This document shows positions 53,726-64,000 of a stretch of DNA of 64,000 nt, in pieces. The position numbers and the translations under genes are program-made. Location of the stretch: assembly GCF_003672135.1 (NCBI RefSeq), contig NC_039510.1, positions 1,736,001 to 1,800,000 of the forward strand, given 5' to 3'. The notes under the pieces are model-generated. The model was not told the origin of the DNA and searched no databases. It saw nothing but the letters and a program-made list of their open reading frames with translations. The stretch comes from Ooceraea biroi (taxonomy: Eukaryota; Arthropoda; Insecta; Hymenoptera; Formicidae). Each line of letters opens with the position of its first letter. Position 1 is the stretch's first letter.

Positions 53726-53746
53726 CCTCCCGCCTCCCGCCTCCCG
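53726..53746. repeat. (CCTCCCG)3 repeat
   Basis: Three perfect heptamer units. On the complementary strand this gives three GGG runs, one short of a classical four-run quadruplex. Confidence 0.8.
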
Positions 53747-54022
53747 AAGCTTTTACGTCGGACTTTTATGTTAAAGGCGGAAGTATGCGATAATAGCCGG
53801 GTCGTAGTAGCCTCGCAGTCAGCAAGTACCTGACAGCCCTCTTCGCAAAGCACTTTATATTGCACGGACCCATTATATTATCAGCCACGTGTTATAAGTT
53901 ATAACAATAAGAGCTCCCCCTACGGTCTGCTTTATGTTTACGAGGGCTTGTAAAAATTTTCTATTAAAACGACGAATGTCGTTCCCAACCGTGGAATAGG
54001 CAATACGCCGCGCAATATGGAG

Positions 54023-54042
54023 GCACAATGCTGCACAATGCT
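54023..54042. repeat. 10-bp tandem duplication
   Basis: GCACAATGCT occurs twice in direct succession. Confidence 0.8.
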
Positions 54043-55760
54043 ATCTTTCCCATGCATGAAGTTTCTTCGTTACAATACACGAAAACTCATACTTTTCTGC
54101 TGTAAATAAAAATTACGTTAGTAAATTGAAGATTGGTGTCTGATCGTTTATTCACGAAACTAATCTCGCACATCGATTTATTAGAGCCCGGAATGACGTC
54201 AATCTCAGAAATGAGACTCGAACTTTTGTATTAGTAATAGCTTGCATGTAAAATGTAAAATGTTCTAAGAACGTCTGGTCTATATACAAAAGATAATGAA
54301 AAAAACTATAATGAAATGTCTATTTTATGAGCGATCTAAAGTAAGGAAGCCTTTTATAGTTGAAGATGACGTAACAGCAATTCTTAGAATAATATACTTG
54401 AGACGATAAAATAATCAAAATCATTTTGATCCTATCACTATTCATTGATTAATAACGTAACATCTGTCACCTAGAAACGAGCCCATATCTAGAGCGAATA
54501 GAGACACATTTGTCTCCTGCGAACCCACAGGACCATCAAATTGACGCGATTGATGTGGAGTGCCACTTCGCGCATCGTTGAAATTGCTTCGTTGTCGCTC
54601 AGTCAAGGATCGGGGTTATGGAAAATATCGGTTAATCACGCGAAATCACGATGAGTTGAGGGATCGTTCTTGACATCCCTCTTGCTCCGCTCGGAGAGGA
54701 GCACTCGAGTCCGCTTGCGGGTTCTTCGTTAACTCGACTCGACAGAAGTTTTTTTCTCGATTCACTTACGGTTTGACAAGTCGCCCACATTCTCGATGCA
54801 CTTACTTGCGGTGCGAGAACGATGCGAAGGACCGGCAAAACAATACCCGCCGTTGGAGCACCCTCGTGTTGTGGAGGATGCGACCTGTTAGCTACGCCAT
54901 TCAGGCAAGTGAGAAAAGTGGCTGCGAGAGGTGCCGCGACCGATGCATAAGGGCGCGTTACCGGGACACCCTCGGCTTATCTCTCGCCCGGCTTTGCGAT
55001 GCATTGAGATTTATGTATTAACGCGACGCCAGCACCGACAACAGCCGGGATGTCTCTCCATAAATTTCACGGTTGCAAATTTCTGGGAATTCCCGCCGAT
55101 ATGCCGTGTCCTGGTCATGAACCGCCGTCGCGCCATCCTCCCCCGCTAACCCCTTGATCTGGAATTACGGAGGGATAAAGCGCGTCATTCTGCCGGCGCG
55201 GCTGTCTGCATTTAATGGTGCTCGCCGCAAGTATCGTCGGCCACGGCCGTCGGATTTTTACAGCGCCAAGAATGTTATTTATCGAATACAAAGAGAGAAA
55301 GAGAGGGAATTATAAATTTGTGACGTGTGCATTACAGCCATAATTGTACTTTTACAAAATCGATCTGGCACGCTTTGTTTGCCATATATACAGAATTTAA
55401 TTTACTTCCATCTCACTCAATTTTCATACAATATTTGCCGAGCAAATTCCCTAACCAATTTTGTTGGATACAGCCATCGGTAAACGGTCGTATTTATTTT
55501 CTTTTATTGAAACGGAATCAGTTCATGAGATTGTTTTTTTTGCCAGATTCGTGCGAATATCACTTCGCCCCGTTGAAAAGTTCACAATTATTATTATTAT
55601 GTCCTATTAATCGCGCGAGTGCGATGCTAGCTGGCCGACCAATAATGACAGTGGATTAGCCGCGGATGAATTAATACCGCTCTTCGAAGACGTAACCGAA
55701 AACGTAACACGGCCGTCCCTTTCGTGATACCAGTCCTAAACTGAAATTTCACAGTCCAGG

Positions 55761-55792
55761 GAACAGTGAGTGATCTTAAGACATCACTGTTC
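55761..55792. repeat. Hairpin, 9-bp stem, 14-base loop
   Basis: GAACAGTGA pairs with TCACTGTTC. The loop itself contains the small palindrome TCTTAAGA. No function assigned. Confidence 0.55.
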
Positions 55793-56813
55793 GGTTCTCC
55801 CTCGGAGCATCAATCAGCGGTCCCCGCAATCAAGGGAGAGTAACGGCAAGCGAGGACGTCTCCATGGGAATTTCGAGAGGCATCCACCACTCAATTATCT
55901 GCCACCATACACATTCGAGATCTTATCGATCTACGAAGGTCTCTATTCGAGAGAAGGGTCAACAAGAAAATTCTGCGAAAGCTTGGGTTCACTTTTACTT
56001 CCGTTTAACCGGATATAAACCGAGAAAATACGATAAATAATGATAAATAAATGAAAATAATTATTATAGTGCTATAATAACAAATCAACTTATTATCCAA
56101 ATCAGAAGCCGAATTATTAAAAAAATAAAAATAGTTAAATAGTTATTAATTAATAGAAAAATACAGACGATGCACATTTTCACAAGCAACATTATCACTT
56201 TCGGTTTCATCCATTTTCACATAATTTTTTGTGGACATGTACGTCAAAAACGGAAAAATATCTATTACTCCTTTACATATTAGACCTGACAGTGCATATT
56301 AACGCCTGTCTCGTGGTCCAGACGTAAACAAGCCTGTCAGCGACCAAGCCGGGATTATCTGCCGTTGAATATCAGCAAATGTCGAGTATGCAATTCGATT
56401 TCGTTTGGCCCTGAATGATTCCGAGCAACGGTCGTGAATGCCTAATGAGCCACTGTTGTTCGACATTGACGTACTACAATCGACGTTTCGCGTAATGGCA
56501 TCATTGTTATCCCATGCAACAATTTTCGTGTCACGTGCCATTCCCGCACAGATCTTAAGGTTCTCCAACGCACGGGAAGACACACTAAAAGCTCCACGAT
56601 TTAAAACGCTCTTTTTCCCTTTCGGCCATAACCACCTCGGAAATCGGAAATCTACTTCAGCATCCTCCGGAGATTCATCTCAGCTCGTAAAAATGAAGCG
56701 TTCCGCACGCGATGGGATCTAAAGAAACGTTTAATCTCGACGCTTCGCTTCTACAACGCTCTAAAAGGACCGTTATCATTAGTGTTACATAAATTCCCGT
56801 TCCCTCGTTGCAG

Positions 56814-57059
56814 ATGCTGCAGTGATGGACAGCGAGGGCACGTTAGGCCGTGGTCATTCAAATGGGGGCCGTGGGCTGCGCCGTCAGCGGTCCCTGGAAT
56901 GGAGAGAACGGCGCGGTTACGGTGCTGGTGCCCAATCCAGCAGCGACGATGAAGATAATGCACGCCATGCGGTGGGGCCCGTCTCGAGTTCGTCCGGCAC
57001 GAGAGGGGCCCGTAGTCCCGGCCAAGTCTTCGCCTCCATCCTGGCGCAACAATACGGCA
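56814..57059 (+). CDS. Coding exon of the unidentified plus-strand gene (246 nt, disordered Ser/Arg/Gly-rich segment)
   Basis: The exon lies between acceptor CCTCGTTGCAG and donor GGCA|GTACGT. It starts with two bases completing Tyr (T|AT) and ends with one base, so it is symmetric in phase 1. It codes for 82 residues, counting the split Tyr as 1. Residues 12-40 are Gly/Arg-rich. RRQRS at 23-27 is a basophilic-kinase type site. SSSDDED at 42-48 gives three overlapping casein-kinase-2 type S-x-x-acid sites. Residues 55-70 are Ser/Gly/Pro-rich, and the end (QVFASILAQQYG) looks more helical. There is no transmembrane segment or recognised domain. An ATG at 56825 (residue 5) could serve as a start in an alternative transcript, but the in-frame acceptor makes an internal exon simpler. 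The plus-2 frame is also open, but its peptide is less protein-like. Confidence 0.75.
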
Positions 57060-57254
57060 GTACGTGGCAATCCTTTTTGCTTCTACATTTCTGAGATATT
57101 TCTAGCTCATTTGCTATCTTCGAGGCACACGTTTTCTTGAGAAAAGAATGGGTTTTCAGGGAAATATGTACGCGTTATTCGTGTGTCAATCGCAGCAATA
57201 AAGCATTACTATTTTTATTGTTGCTCCTTTGTTAGTTTCAAACTTTTATTGCAA

Positions 57255-57289
57255 AATATATATATATATACTATATATACTATATATAA
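57255..57289. repeat. (TA)n repeat with C interruptions
   Basis: An (AT) run followed by two CTATATATA-type units, about 200 bases after the third exon. Confidence 0.8.
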
Positions 57290-58214
57290 AAACAAGGCCA
57301 CCGAATAAGCTGACTGGAGAATGGACTTGTTACATGTTGTACGTTTACATTCGGTACACGTTATAAATCTGCCATCAAGTCCCGTGTTTGTTACGTACAA
57401 TAACGATACACGTGTATATTTGCTCGAATGCTCGAATCTGCGCCGAAAACGTGATTCTGCTGATCTCTGCTGTTGATTTTTTATCGGGGACTGATCGATG
57501 ATTGATCTCGTTTTCATCGAATCGAGCGAGTCCAGTGATGACGTACATTATGATATTTGTCCAAGCGTAATGATTTTTCGATTGGAAGATGCAATTTTAA
57601 CGTGATGACACGCCCTATAACATGTTTCGCCATGCCAATAGAGAGTAGGTATCTTTATTTAACGTTTAACGTCATTTATAAACATGGCATGTAAATCGGT
57701 GTAATTAGTTTTATAACAGGTACGTGCGCAGATTATAGATTTTCACTTGATAATAATAATAAATAAAAAATGCTGCGTCAATGCTGATGCGAAGGCAAAT
57801 ATTGCTCCCTTGGACACCGGAAGCATCCAGCGAAATAATAATTGATCTCGTTACGTGAAAGCAGCCTTGGTATTCCACTTGTCCCGGTAAGCACAACGAG
57901 CCGATGTAACGATCCGCTTCTCGGCGAGTATCTGCAATTGGATTGTTTTACATTCGACTATTCCGAGTCTCAATTTAAAGGAGAATTAACGAGGAAAATC
58001 TCGAAACTTAATGAGACAGAATCGCGTATTTCGATGTCGACATCGCGATGCCAGCATCGCGGAAACCCGATCGCCAGCGAATTCTGCACGTCGATGAAAC
58101 GCAACGTGTAAATGACGAGGGAAACGTATCCGATCAACTATCCCGTTATTAAGTCCGATTGCGTGGCGTGACTTTTGCTAACTGCTTTAATTGCGGCGCG
58201 TCAGACCAAAGTTG

Positions 58215-58270
58215 CTCTCTGTCTCTTTGCCTCTCTCTCTCTCTCTCTCTCTTTCTCTTTTTCTCTTCTA
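58215..58270. repeat. (CT)n microsatellite
   Basis: Pyrimidine tract with a pure CT core at about 58231-58252. Confidence 0.85.
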
Positions 58271-60002
58271 TTTGATCCGGTATACCAATAACCAAGTTTT
58301 ACGTACCTCGTTCATCATATTCCATCAAACACCCGGGAGCTCGCCTATTCAGTCCGCCTTCCCTTAATCTCGCCTCGGCTTTCCACCAAACGCGTAGATT
58401 AAAGGATTTACGAAATTAGTTTTACTTCCTCGCGTCGTCTACAAGCACAGTGCCGGATATTACGTTCGAAGACCAAAATCAAGATCGCCGTGCACGGGCA
58501 CGGCGAATCTCCTTCTAATATAATACCTGATATAATAGGAGGCTCGGCACTTTGAAAAGTAAAGCCTCGCGAACAATAATTTTCCTAAACGCTCACGAAA
58601 ATAAGGTCGAAACACTACGAGGCTGTCTCGTAGATTCGATCACATTAACCATCGTGCAACCAATCCAGCGCAAATATTCATAGCTCCAAATGTAGCGGAC
58701 TCATTCTCAAAAATTAATGCAATAAGCAGAGATATAATACATTATTTCGTACGATACTCCCTAATCCACCCTCTCTGATCTCTCAATTCTCTGTATTTCT
58801 TTCGTCATCTCCCCCAGCGCCAGCTTGCCACGAACGTTTCATCGATTCGTCTTGAGACCGAACAAAGTAGGGAACGTTGCGCGCATCGACGATAGGGACG
58901 AACTCAATTAATACCGATACTCCGGTTTATACTATGTTCCTTGCTTGCGGTATCAAATGAGAGAGCAAAGAGAGACAGAGGGAAGAAGAGAGAAGGAGAC
59001 ACACACACAAAATCTCCAGCAGCCCAGCTCACGTCTGTCTGCATTTGTTCCAATTCACTTGCCGCCGATTACCGCGCTGCCTCTCCGGGTCCACCTCGCT
59101 CGTTCCCCGATCCTACGTCGCCGTCGTCCTCTCTACCCCATTTTCATCCCTATTCTCCCATTTCCTCCGACCCCTGTCTGCACCCGAACCGCGCCCCTCG
59201 AACCCATCCACCGGCCGACTCGATGGGCACGGCGCAGTGTCACGTAACCGCACTCGAAATGTATCGAAAGAGGCGACGTACCGACAACATAACGACTCGC
59301 CTTTACTCGGCCGCGGCTACTCCCGCACGCTTGTGTCCGCATTCCGTTTTCGCTCGCAGCCGTCCATTCGATACGCACTTTACTGCATGAATCGATATTG
59401 CGTGGCTCCCCGCGACACAACACCATCCGCGAACGTTTCCCGTCTTTGAATTTGATTGCGAGCGCAAATGTGAGAGTGACCGCGCGGACTTGGTTCATTT
59501 GCTATGATTAATGACGGGAAAACGAGACCTCATTCGCAATTATATGAATTCCACGGAAATTTTGATCGTTTCCGCGACGGCAAAACTTCGTCAGAGTGAT
59601 AATTGACCATCGCGAAATTAATCTGACAATTGCAATTAAAGCTGCCTCACGCGCAAAGATCGATACGATACATCGTGATGAGCGATCGGTGTTCCGACAC
59701 AACGTTATCCAAATTGCATTCGCATTTCACCCTCTTCACGCAAGCTCGCTGACGGGGATACATATGTCGCATCATTATCATCTCTATGATATAAGGGAAA
59801 GAGATCGGGTTCTTTTGCGTGGCTTCTCTTAGTTCCGATCGAAATACGTATTATGGGCTGTCGGTCCGTCGGAGGAAAAGTACCGTCTCTTTATTAATGA
59901 TATCCGATATGTCACATTACAAGAGGGCCCAAGCGCCGATATAGATAGCGGCTCTTAATCTCCGTCTGTGCAGTCATCAATACATTGATGTCCGCGAGGG
60001 TG

Positions 60003-60037
60003 GTCTCTCTCCTCTCCCTCTCTCTCTCTCTGTCTCC
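60003..60037. repeat. (CT)n tract
   Basis: Imperfect CT simple repeat with a pure run of about 12 bases. Confidence 0.75.
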
Positions 60038-60152
60038 AAGCTCCAACTTGGATCAAGCCTTCCCAGACATTATATTGTCAGCTCATTACACCGGCAACGG
60101 TTCATGTCACGCTTTACTACCCCCCATGAAAACGTTGCTCTTCGAAATGATG

Positions 60153-60171
60153 GTGTGTGTGTGTGTGTGTA
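60153..60171. repeat. (GT)9 microsatellite
   Basis: A perfect GT run of about 19 bases. Confidence 0.85.
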
Positions 60172-62727
60172 CAGAAATCCCCCGTGTACAGCACAACAAG
60201 TATCGTATACATGAAACATTTTACGCGTGTATCCTCGTCCGCACCCTCTCTTCTCTCCTCTTTTCCCCTCAAGAGATTACACAAATTGATAATTCGATAT
60301 GGCGAAATATAAATACAATAGCTGTTTCCGGGATTATTACGCGAGTGCACGCCTACCTGTTTATCGCGTCGTTCCATTTGCGTTAATCAAATATTGTTTA
60401 TACGTTATTCAGCGCGTGGATATTGATACATTGACTCATACGTGTCTATTGTTCCATATTTCGCCTTTTCCCGTGATAAATTCTAAAATCGATGCACCCC
60501 AGTGAATCAGTCGGGAGCGGGGGCACGCTTGCGCCACTGCGGGTACAACGAGAGTGCATTATGAGTCTCTTGGATCTCGCAATCGTACGCTTACGTGCAT
60601 CACGTTGTCATTATCGATTTATATTTGCGTCAAATACATTTACGGATCGCTCTGGTCGCGCCTCGTTACGTTTCCGGCGACTGGTCGAATCGAGGCGTCA
60701 CGACTGAAATAAATACTAAATAACACAAAACCGGCGCGGATTCCGTGGCGCGTGTACTCCGTATTTAATAGCAGCGGGTAGCAAGAACTAAAAGCCGATC
60801 GTGGCTTGCGAGGGCTGAGATCTGAGATCTTCCAACCACGCCTGAGCCTCTCCATCTGGCCTCTGAGCGTTTTCGAGTTACTACATACCACGGACTCGAT
60901 GTATTCTCAAGGATTTCAGAAGACGGGGTTAAGCCAGGGATAAATTTTTAATGGTCAGATGGAAGTTCCGGCTTCGCGGAGTAATCGTGTGGTACACGCG
61001 AGATATCGGATAGAGGGATTAGCGTGAGTTTGGAATTCACGGAGATATAACCGAGCAGAGCTCTCTGCAGCTCTCGGAGCGCGACGCGGCGCCTCGGCGA
61101 ACTCGTGATTTCTTCATCGCCCGCGCCTTGGGACGACGTTATTCTGTTTGCATGCATTATACAGGGAAGGCGCAGGGAAACAGATCGACGAGAACGCTCG
61201 CGAGTCCTTGGCTCACTTTTCGCTCTCGTAATTTCAAGGGAGAAATAAATCGAGACGGAATCAAGTCGACGTTATTAATTTCGCAAGCGAACGGTTGCTA
61301 TCTGCGCGCAAACGTTATTAGGAGTTTTAGGTACGGGCAAAGATTACATAACGGAATCCTTGCTCGAGTGTAATGTCATATATGTGGGAGTTGGAAACTC
61401 CAAGACGCTAACGTACGGGATTAGATATCTGGAGTTCACATGGCGGCGGGCCGGGGAAATGGGTTAAAGCAACAGTCATTAGAAGGTAATGCGAAAGTTT
61501 CGCCGAGAAAGAAAGCAACAGTCTACCGTTCCCACTTATTCTATCACGCGACAGACTTGCACGTATGTGAGGAGCGGCGTCGTGGCTGTCGGAAGGAAAT
61601 GAATAATTTGAAGATGTCGGATCGCATGATTGAAATTCACATGTCTGGGAATCGCTTTGAACGTCAAATTACGAGGGGGAGGAGAGGAGGGGGGAGGTGG
61701 CGGCTCTCTCCCCCTTCGGGCGATCGCGTGAATAATTGCGTTACAGACAGTCAATCCATTTAAATCACTCTATTGCCGACAAATGGTTCATTAAAATGCA
61801 GCGGATCGAATTCCTGTCGCGTCGATTGCGTAACGCGCGCGCGTAACAGGAATATCCCGATAAATTCTAATAAATCTCGTCGATGAACTTGTCGGCGGTG
61901 GGGGTGGATCGCGTTTGTATACAAAACTAAGTCTGCATTAAACATCACAGAGAGCTTTTTCGCGTGCATTTGCATCCGTTAATACATGAAATTTTATTTT
62001 TTCCAAAGTTACGCGCGCGATCCATCATAGAAGAAAATACATCAAAAAACTCGCTGACCCATTCACAATTTATTAAAAGATAAAATCACATTCCTTCTGC
62101 ATAAAAGACAGAAAATTAACACACTTGTTGAACTTGTTGACATAAACAGAATTCGTCATTAATTTTCCTATAATGTATATTTCAATTTTAATTTAAGCTC
62201 GTTAAAACTACACGTTTTCAGTCTCTGCTTTCGACATTGATCAGGCGTTTTCAGGCTGGGCACGTGGTTACAAATGCCCTTCGCCACCATGTTCTTCTGA
62301 ACACGTCACGGTATAATTAATGTCACTCATAACGGCCTTACGTTGCGAAACCCTATGCATGTAACTTGATACCGTGTTGTACAAAGTGTTAACATTACGC
62401 GGCCGGAGTTTCTGCGCGCGCGCACAATATTCACATAACATAGAACCAAGATTAAAGAGGTACGTAAGATAGGCCTACAAGACCGTAAGTACCAGGACAC
62501 AGGCCCGTGTGCTTGACTGAATGTTCTCGCTCTATATCCCGCACCGGGCGCCACCGCAACACGGTCCGGCATGCTGCGCCAGTACATATGTACCCATATA
62601 CATTACCAATAAATTTTCGCACAAATCCCTCCGCCACTTCCTGACCTCCTATCATGCAATAACAGTACCTGTTGTCTCGTCCTTAACACCACCGTCACGT
62701 GGAGCGTATAATTACAACGCGCTAAAC

Positions 62728-62759
62728 GACATCGCGATTATTCACGTAAGCGCGATGTC
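62728..62759. repeat. Hairpin, 9-bp stem, 14-base loop
   Basis: GACATCGCG pairs exactly with CGCGATGTC. Confidence 0.55.
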
Positions 62760-63273
62760 CGCTTAGAACATTTAACGCTAATGTCAATGCTACGTAGCAA
62801 TTATGTAGTGAGATCGATCGATTGCGTAGTAGATTGCGTTGCTGGAGGGCGAAGTGGACCAGCCAGCGTCTGATCGCGCCACGACGCGTTCAAGAAACTG
62901 TTAGCATATGCACAATCGTACACATAAAAAATAATCTGTCACTGTCAAGTGTAATCTACTAGATCACGATTAGTTTGTTAGGAAATTTAATTTTTCAATA
63001 AATCGTTTGTTATCGATAGCGATGTACATACATATTATTCCGAAAATTTTGAGATCGTGCAGACATCGACATCCGACGTATGAAATTAGAATAAAAAAAT
63101 ATTCCGACGAGATTATGATAAAATGGAAGTAACGTTATACAAGGTTTAGCCCTCGCTCCCGACGCAACAGCCAAATTACTGACTACACACAAATTACGAA
63201 CTGGATACGTATCTCCTCTTACCAACTCCTTTTCCTCCTACGCTGCCGTGCTTGATCATAGAGCTCGTTTCAG

Positions 63274-63365
63274 GATTACGCGTACCGACGGGCGACCTGG
63301 GCCGTAAATATCGCTCTCGTTTTACGTGGATGCGGCTTCTCATCGGCAAAACAAACACGCCCGAG
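63274..63365 (+). CDS. Weak candidate downstream exon (92 nt)
   Basis: The acceptor GCTCGTTTCAG and donor CCCGAG|GTAAAG bracket 92 nt. The exon at 56814 ends with one base A; joined to the GA here it gives Arg and a 30-codon open frame (LRVPTGDLGRKYRSRF and onward) ending in phase 0. A second frame is also open over the same bases, and a 30-codon opening arises by chance in roughly a quarter of random tries, so phase agreement is weak evidence. It would be the next exon of the gene only if RNA data join 57059 to 63274. Confidence 0.2.
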
Positions 63366-63495
63366 GTAAAGTTACCCTAACGAGGGAAATCGTGGCCCTT
63401 GATCTACTGAAAATGATGTTTTCCTGTGCTTATTATTACCCCGCGTAATCAAGTCGCTTCCAATTCAGTTTGACAGAAGAATCGCGACATGTACG

Positions 63496-63539
63496 ACACA
63501 CATATGTATATATAAATATATATACACACGCACACATAT
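63496..63539. repeat. Mixed AC/TA simple repeat
   Basis: ACACA, TATATA and ACACACGCACACATA units, largely alternating purine and pyrimidine. Confidence 0.75.
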
Positions 63540-64000
63540 CCGCAGTGCTCGTTATCGCGAGCATTGAATGTTTTAACGGTCGTGAATCGCTGCTGCACGC
63601 GCACAGTCGTCCGCAATCGTGTTTTTACGTGACAGTAACAACCAGAAGCGAAACCGGTACGGTTTCCCTCCGCGAAGATAATAATTATGTCGGGATATTA
63701 CATTTACTATGTATACGATTTGACATTTACAGAGCGATCACTGGGTGACCCTAACAGTTTAGCTACTGACACAGTTCGACGGCATAATAACGAATACTAC
63801 CTAACACTATCGCGCACTCAGTTACAAGAGAAACCGAGATAGAGTGTCAAACACCGCTGCAAGCAATTAATAATAGCTACGATCTATATACGTGATTTAA
63901 TGAAACGCGTTATTACGTTCTGGGATCCAATGCAAATATCTAAATGTCCATCCGCAAATCGACCCTGACGAAACTACGAATCGAGCAAGAGAAATGCGCG

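Larger units (their letters stand above)
46635..56813. other. Intron between the second and third exons
   Basis: Starts at donor GTAAGTAT and ends at acceptor CCTCGTTGCAG. Composition varies: AT-rich at 54.0-54.5 and 56.0-56.3 kb, GC-richer at 51.1-53.1 kb. It carries alternating purine-pyrimidine tracts (51265-51333), several short tandem repeats and weak open frames at 48315, 49013 and 55327. No phase 1-1 exon with good splice sites was found here. Confidence 0.6.
18365..57059 (+). other. Span of a partial multi-exon protein-coding gene (three exons seen)
   Basis: Three plus-strand exons (18365-18400, 46576-46634, 56814-57059) share one continuous reading frame when joined at canonical AG/GT borders. 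Exon 1 ends with AG and exon 2 starts with C, giving Ser. Exon 2 ends with T and exon 3 starts with AT, giving Tyr. The joined frame is about 115 codons without a stop. Neither a start exon nor a terminal exon with a stop is identified, so both ends of the gene are open. The introns would be about 28.2 and 10.2 kb. Long introns with short exons are typical of insect neuronal, adhesion and regulatory genes, but that is only context. The product is not recognised. Spliced RNA reads would settle the model. Confidence 0.6.
57060..64000. other. Intron or downstream flank after the third exon
   Basis: Begins with donor GTACGT. It holds TA, CT, GT and AC simple repeats, an AT-rich part at about 61.98-62.24 kb and a 9-bp hairpin at 62728-62759. 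Two acceptor-led open segments compatible with the third exon's phase were seen. One, at 63274, is listed separately. The other, at 62222, has only a poor donor (ACG|GTATAA). No stop-bearing terminal exon with a poly(A) signal was convincing. Confidence 0.55.

Noticed and set aside
62222..62310. Acceptor-led open segment (ISAFDIDQAFSG and onward) compatible with the third exon's phase
   Set aside because: The donor ACG|GTATAA is poor and the frame stops immediately after; no poly(A) context was established.
1..64000. tRNA, rRNA, spliceosomal RNA and well-known insect microRNAs
   Set aside because: No tRNA B-box with cloverleaf, no rRNA core sequence and none of the familiar mature microRNA sequences were noticed on reading; a covariance-model scan would be decisive.

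Overview
The window looks like nuclear DNA of an insect, most likely a hymenopteran and possibly an ant. I infer this from three things: mixed base composition with CpG abundant throughout, many short (GA)n, (TC)n, (GT)n and (AAG)n tracts, and very long introns with tiny exons bearing canonical GT-AG signals. No gene here was recognised with enough certainty to fix the species. There are no bacterial features: no operons, no ribosome-binding-site-led gene strings and no CRISPR array.

Almost all of the 64 kb is non-coding. The best-supported coding content is a chain of three small plus-strand exons: 18365-18400 (36 nt), 46576-46634 (59 nt) and 56814-57059 (246 nt). Each lies between a pyrimidine-tailed AG acceptor and a GT donor. 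Their codon phases join cleanly: AG|C gives Ser between the first two, and T|AT gives Tyr between the second and third. The joined piece is about 115 residues with no stop, and it is polar and low-complexity. It has a basic RRQRS patch, an SSSDDED acidic cluster and a Gly/Ser/Arg-rich background, so it is probably a disordered cytoplasmic segment of a larger protein. The first and last exons of the gene lie outside the window or were not found. I do not recognise the protein. The introns would be about 28.2 kb and 10.2 kb.

Layout: 1-18364 is non-coding upstream or intronic DNA with microsatellites, palindromes and AT-rich islands. The microexon follows at 18365. From 18401 to 46575 is a giant intron; its first part, about 19.9-26.3 kb, is a GC- and CpG-rich domain, and later it holds a minisatellite, perfect hairpins and an AT-rich island near 39.8 kb. 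The second exon is at 46576, then an intron to 56813, the third exon, and 57060-64000, which is intron or flank with one phase-compatible but weak candidate exon at 63274-63365.

Most long open frames, up to 220 codons, lie in GC-rich or low-complexity sequence, overlap other open frames and show no family motif, so I treat them as chance. I saw no tRNA, rRNA, known microRNA, transposase, reverse transcriptase or terminal-repeat element. I found no evidence of a novel defence, mobile or biosynthetic system. The items most worth following are the phase-compatible exon chain, the symmetric 12-codon microexon, a 15-bp perfect hairpin at 35817 and long alternating purine-pyrimidine tracts.
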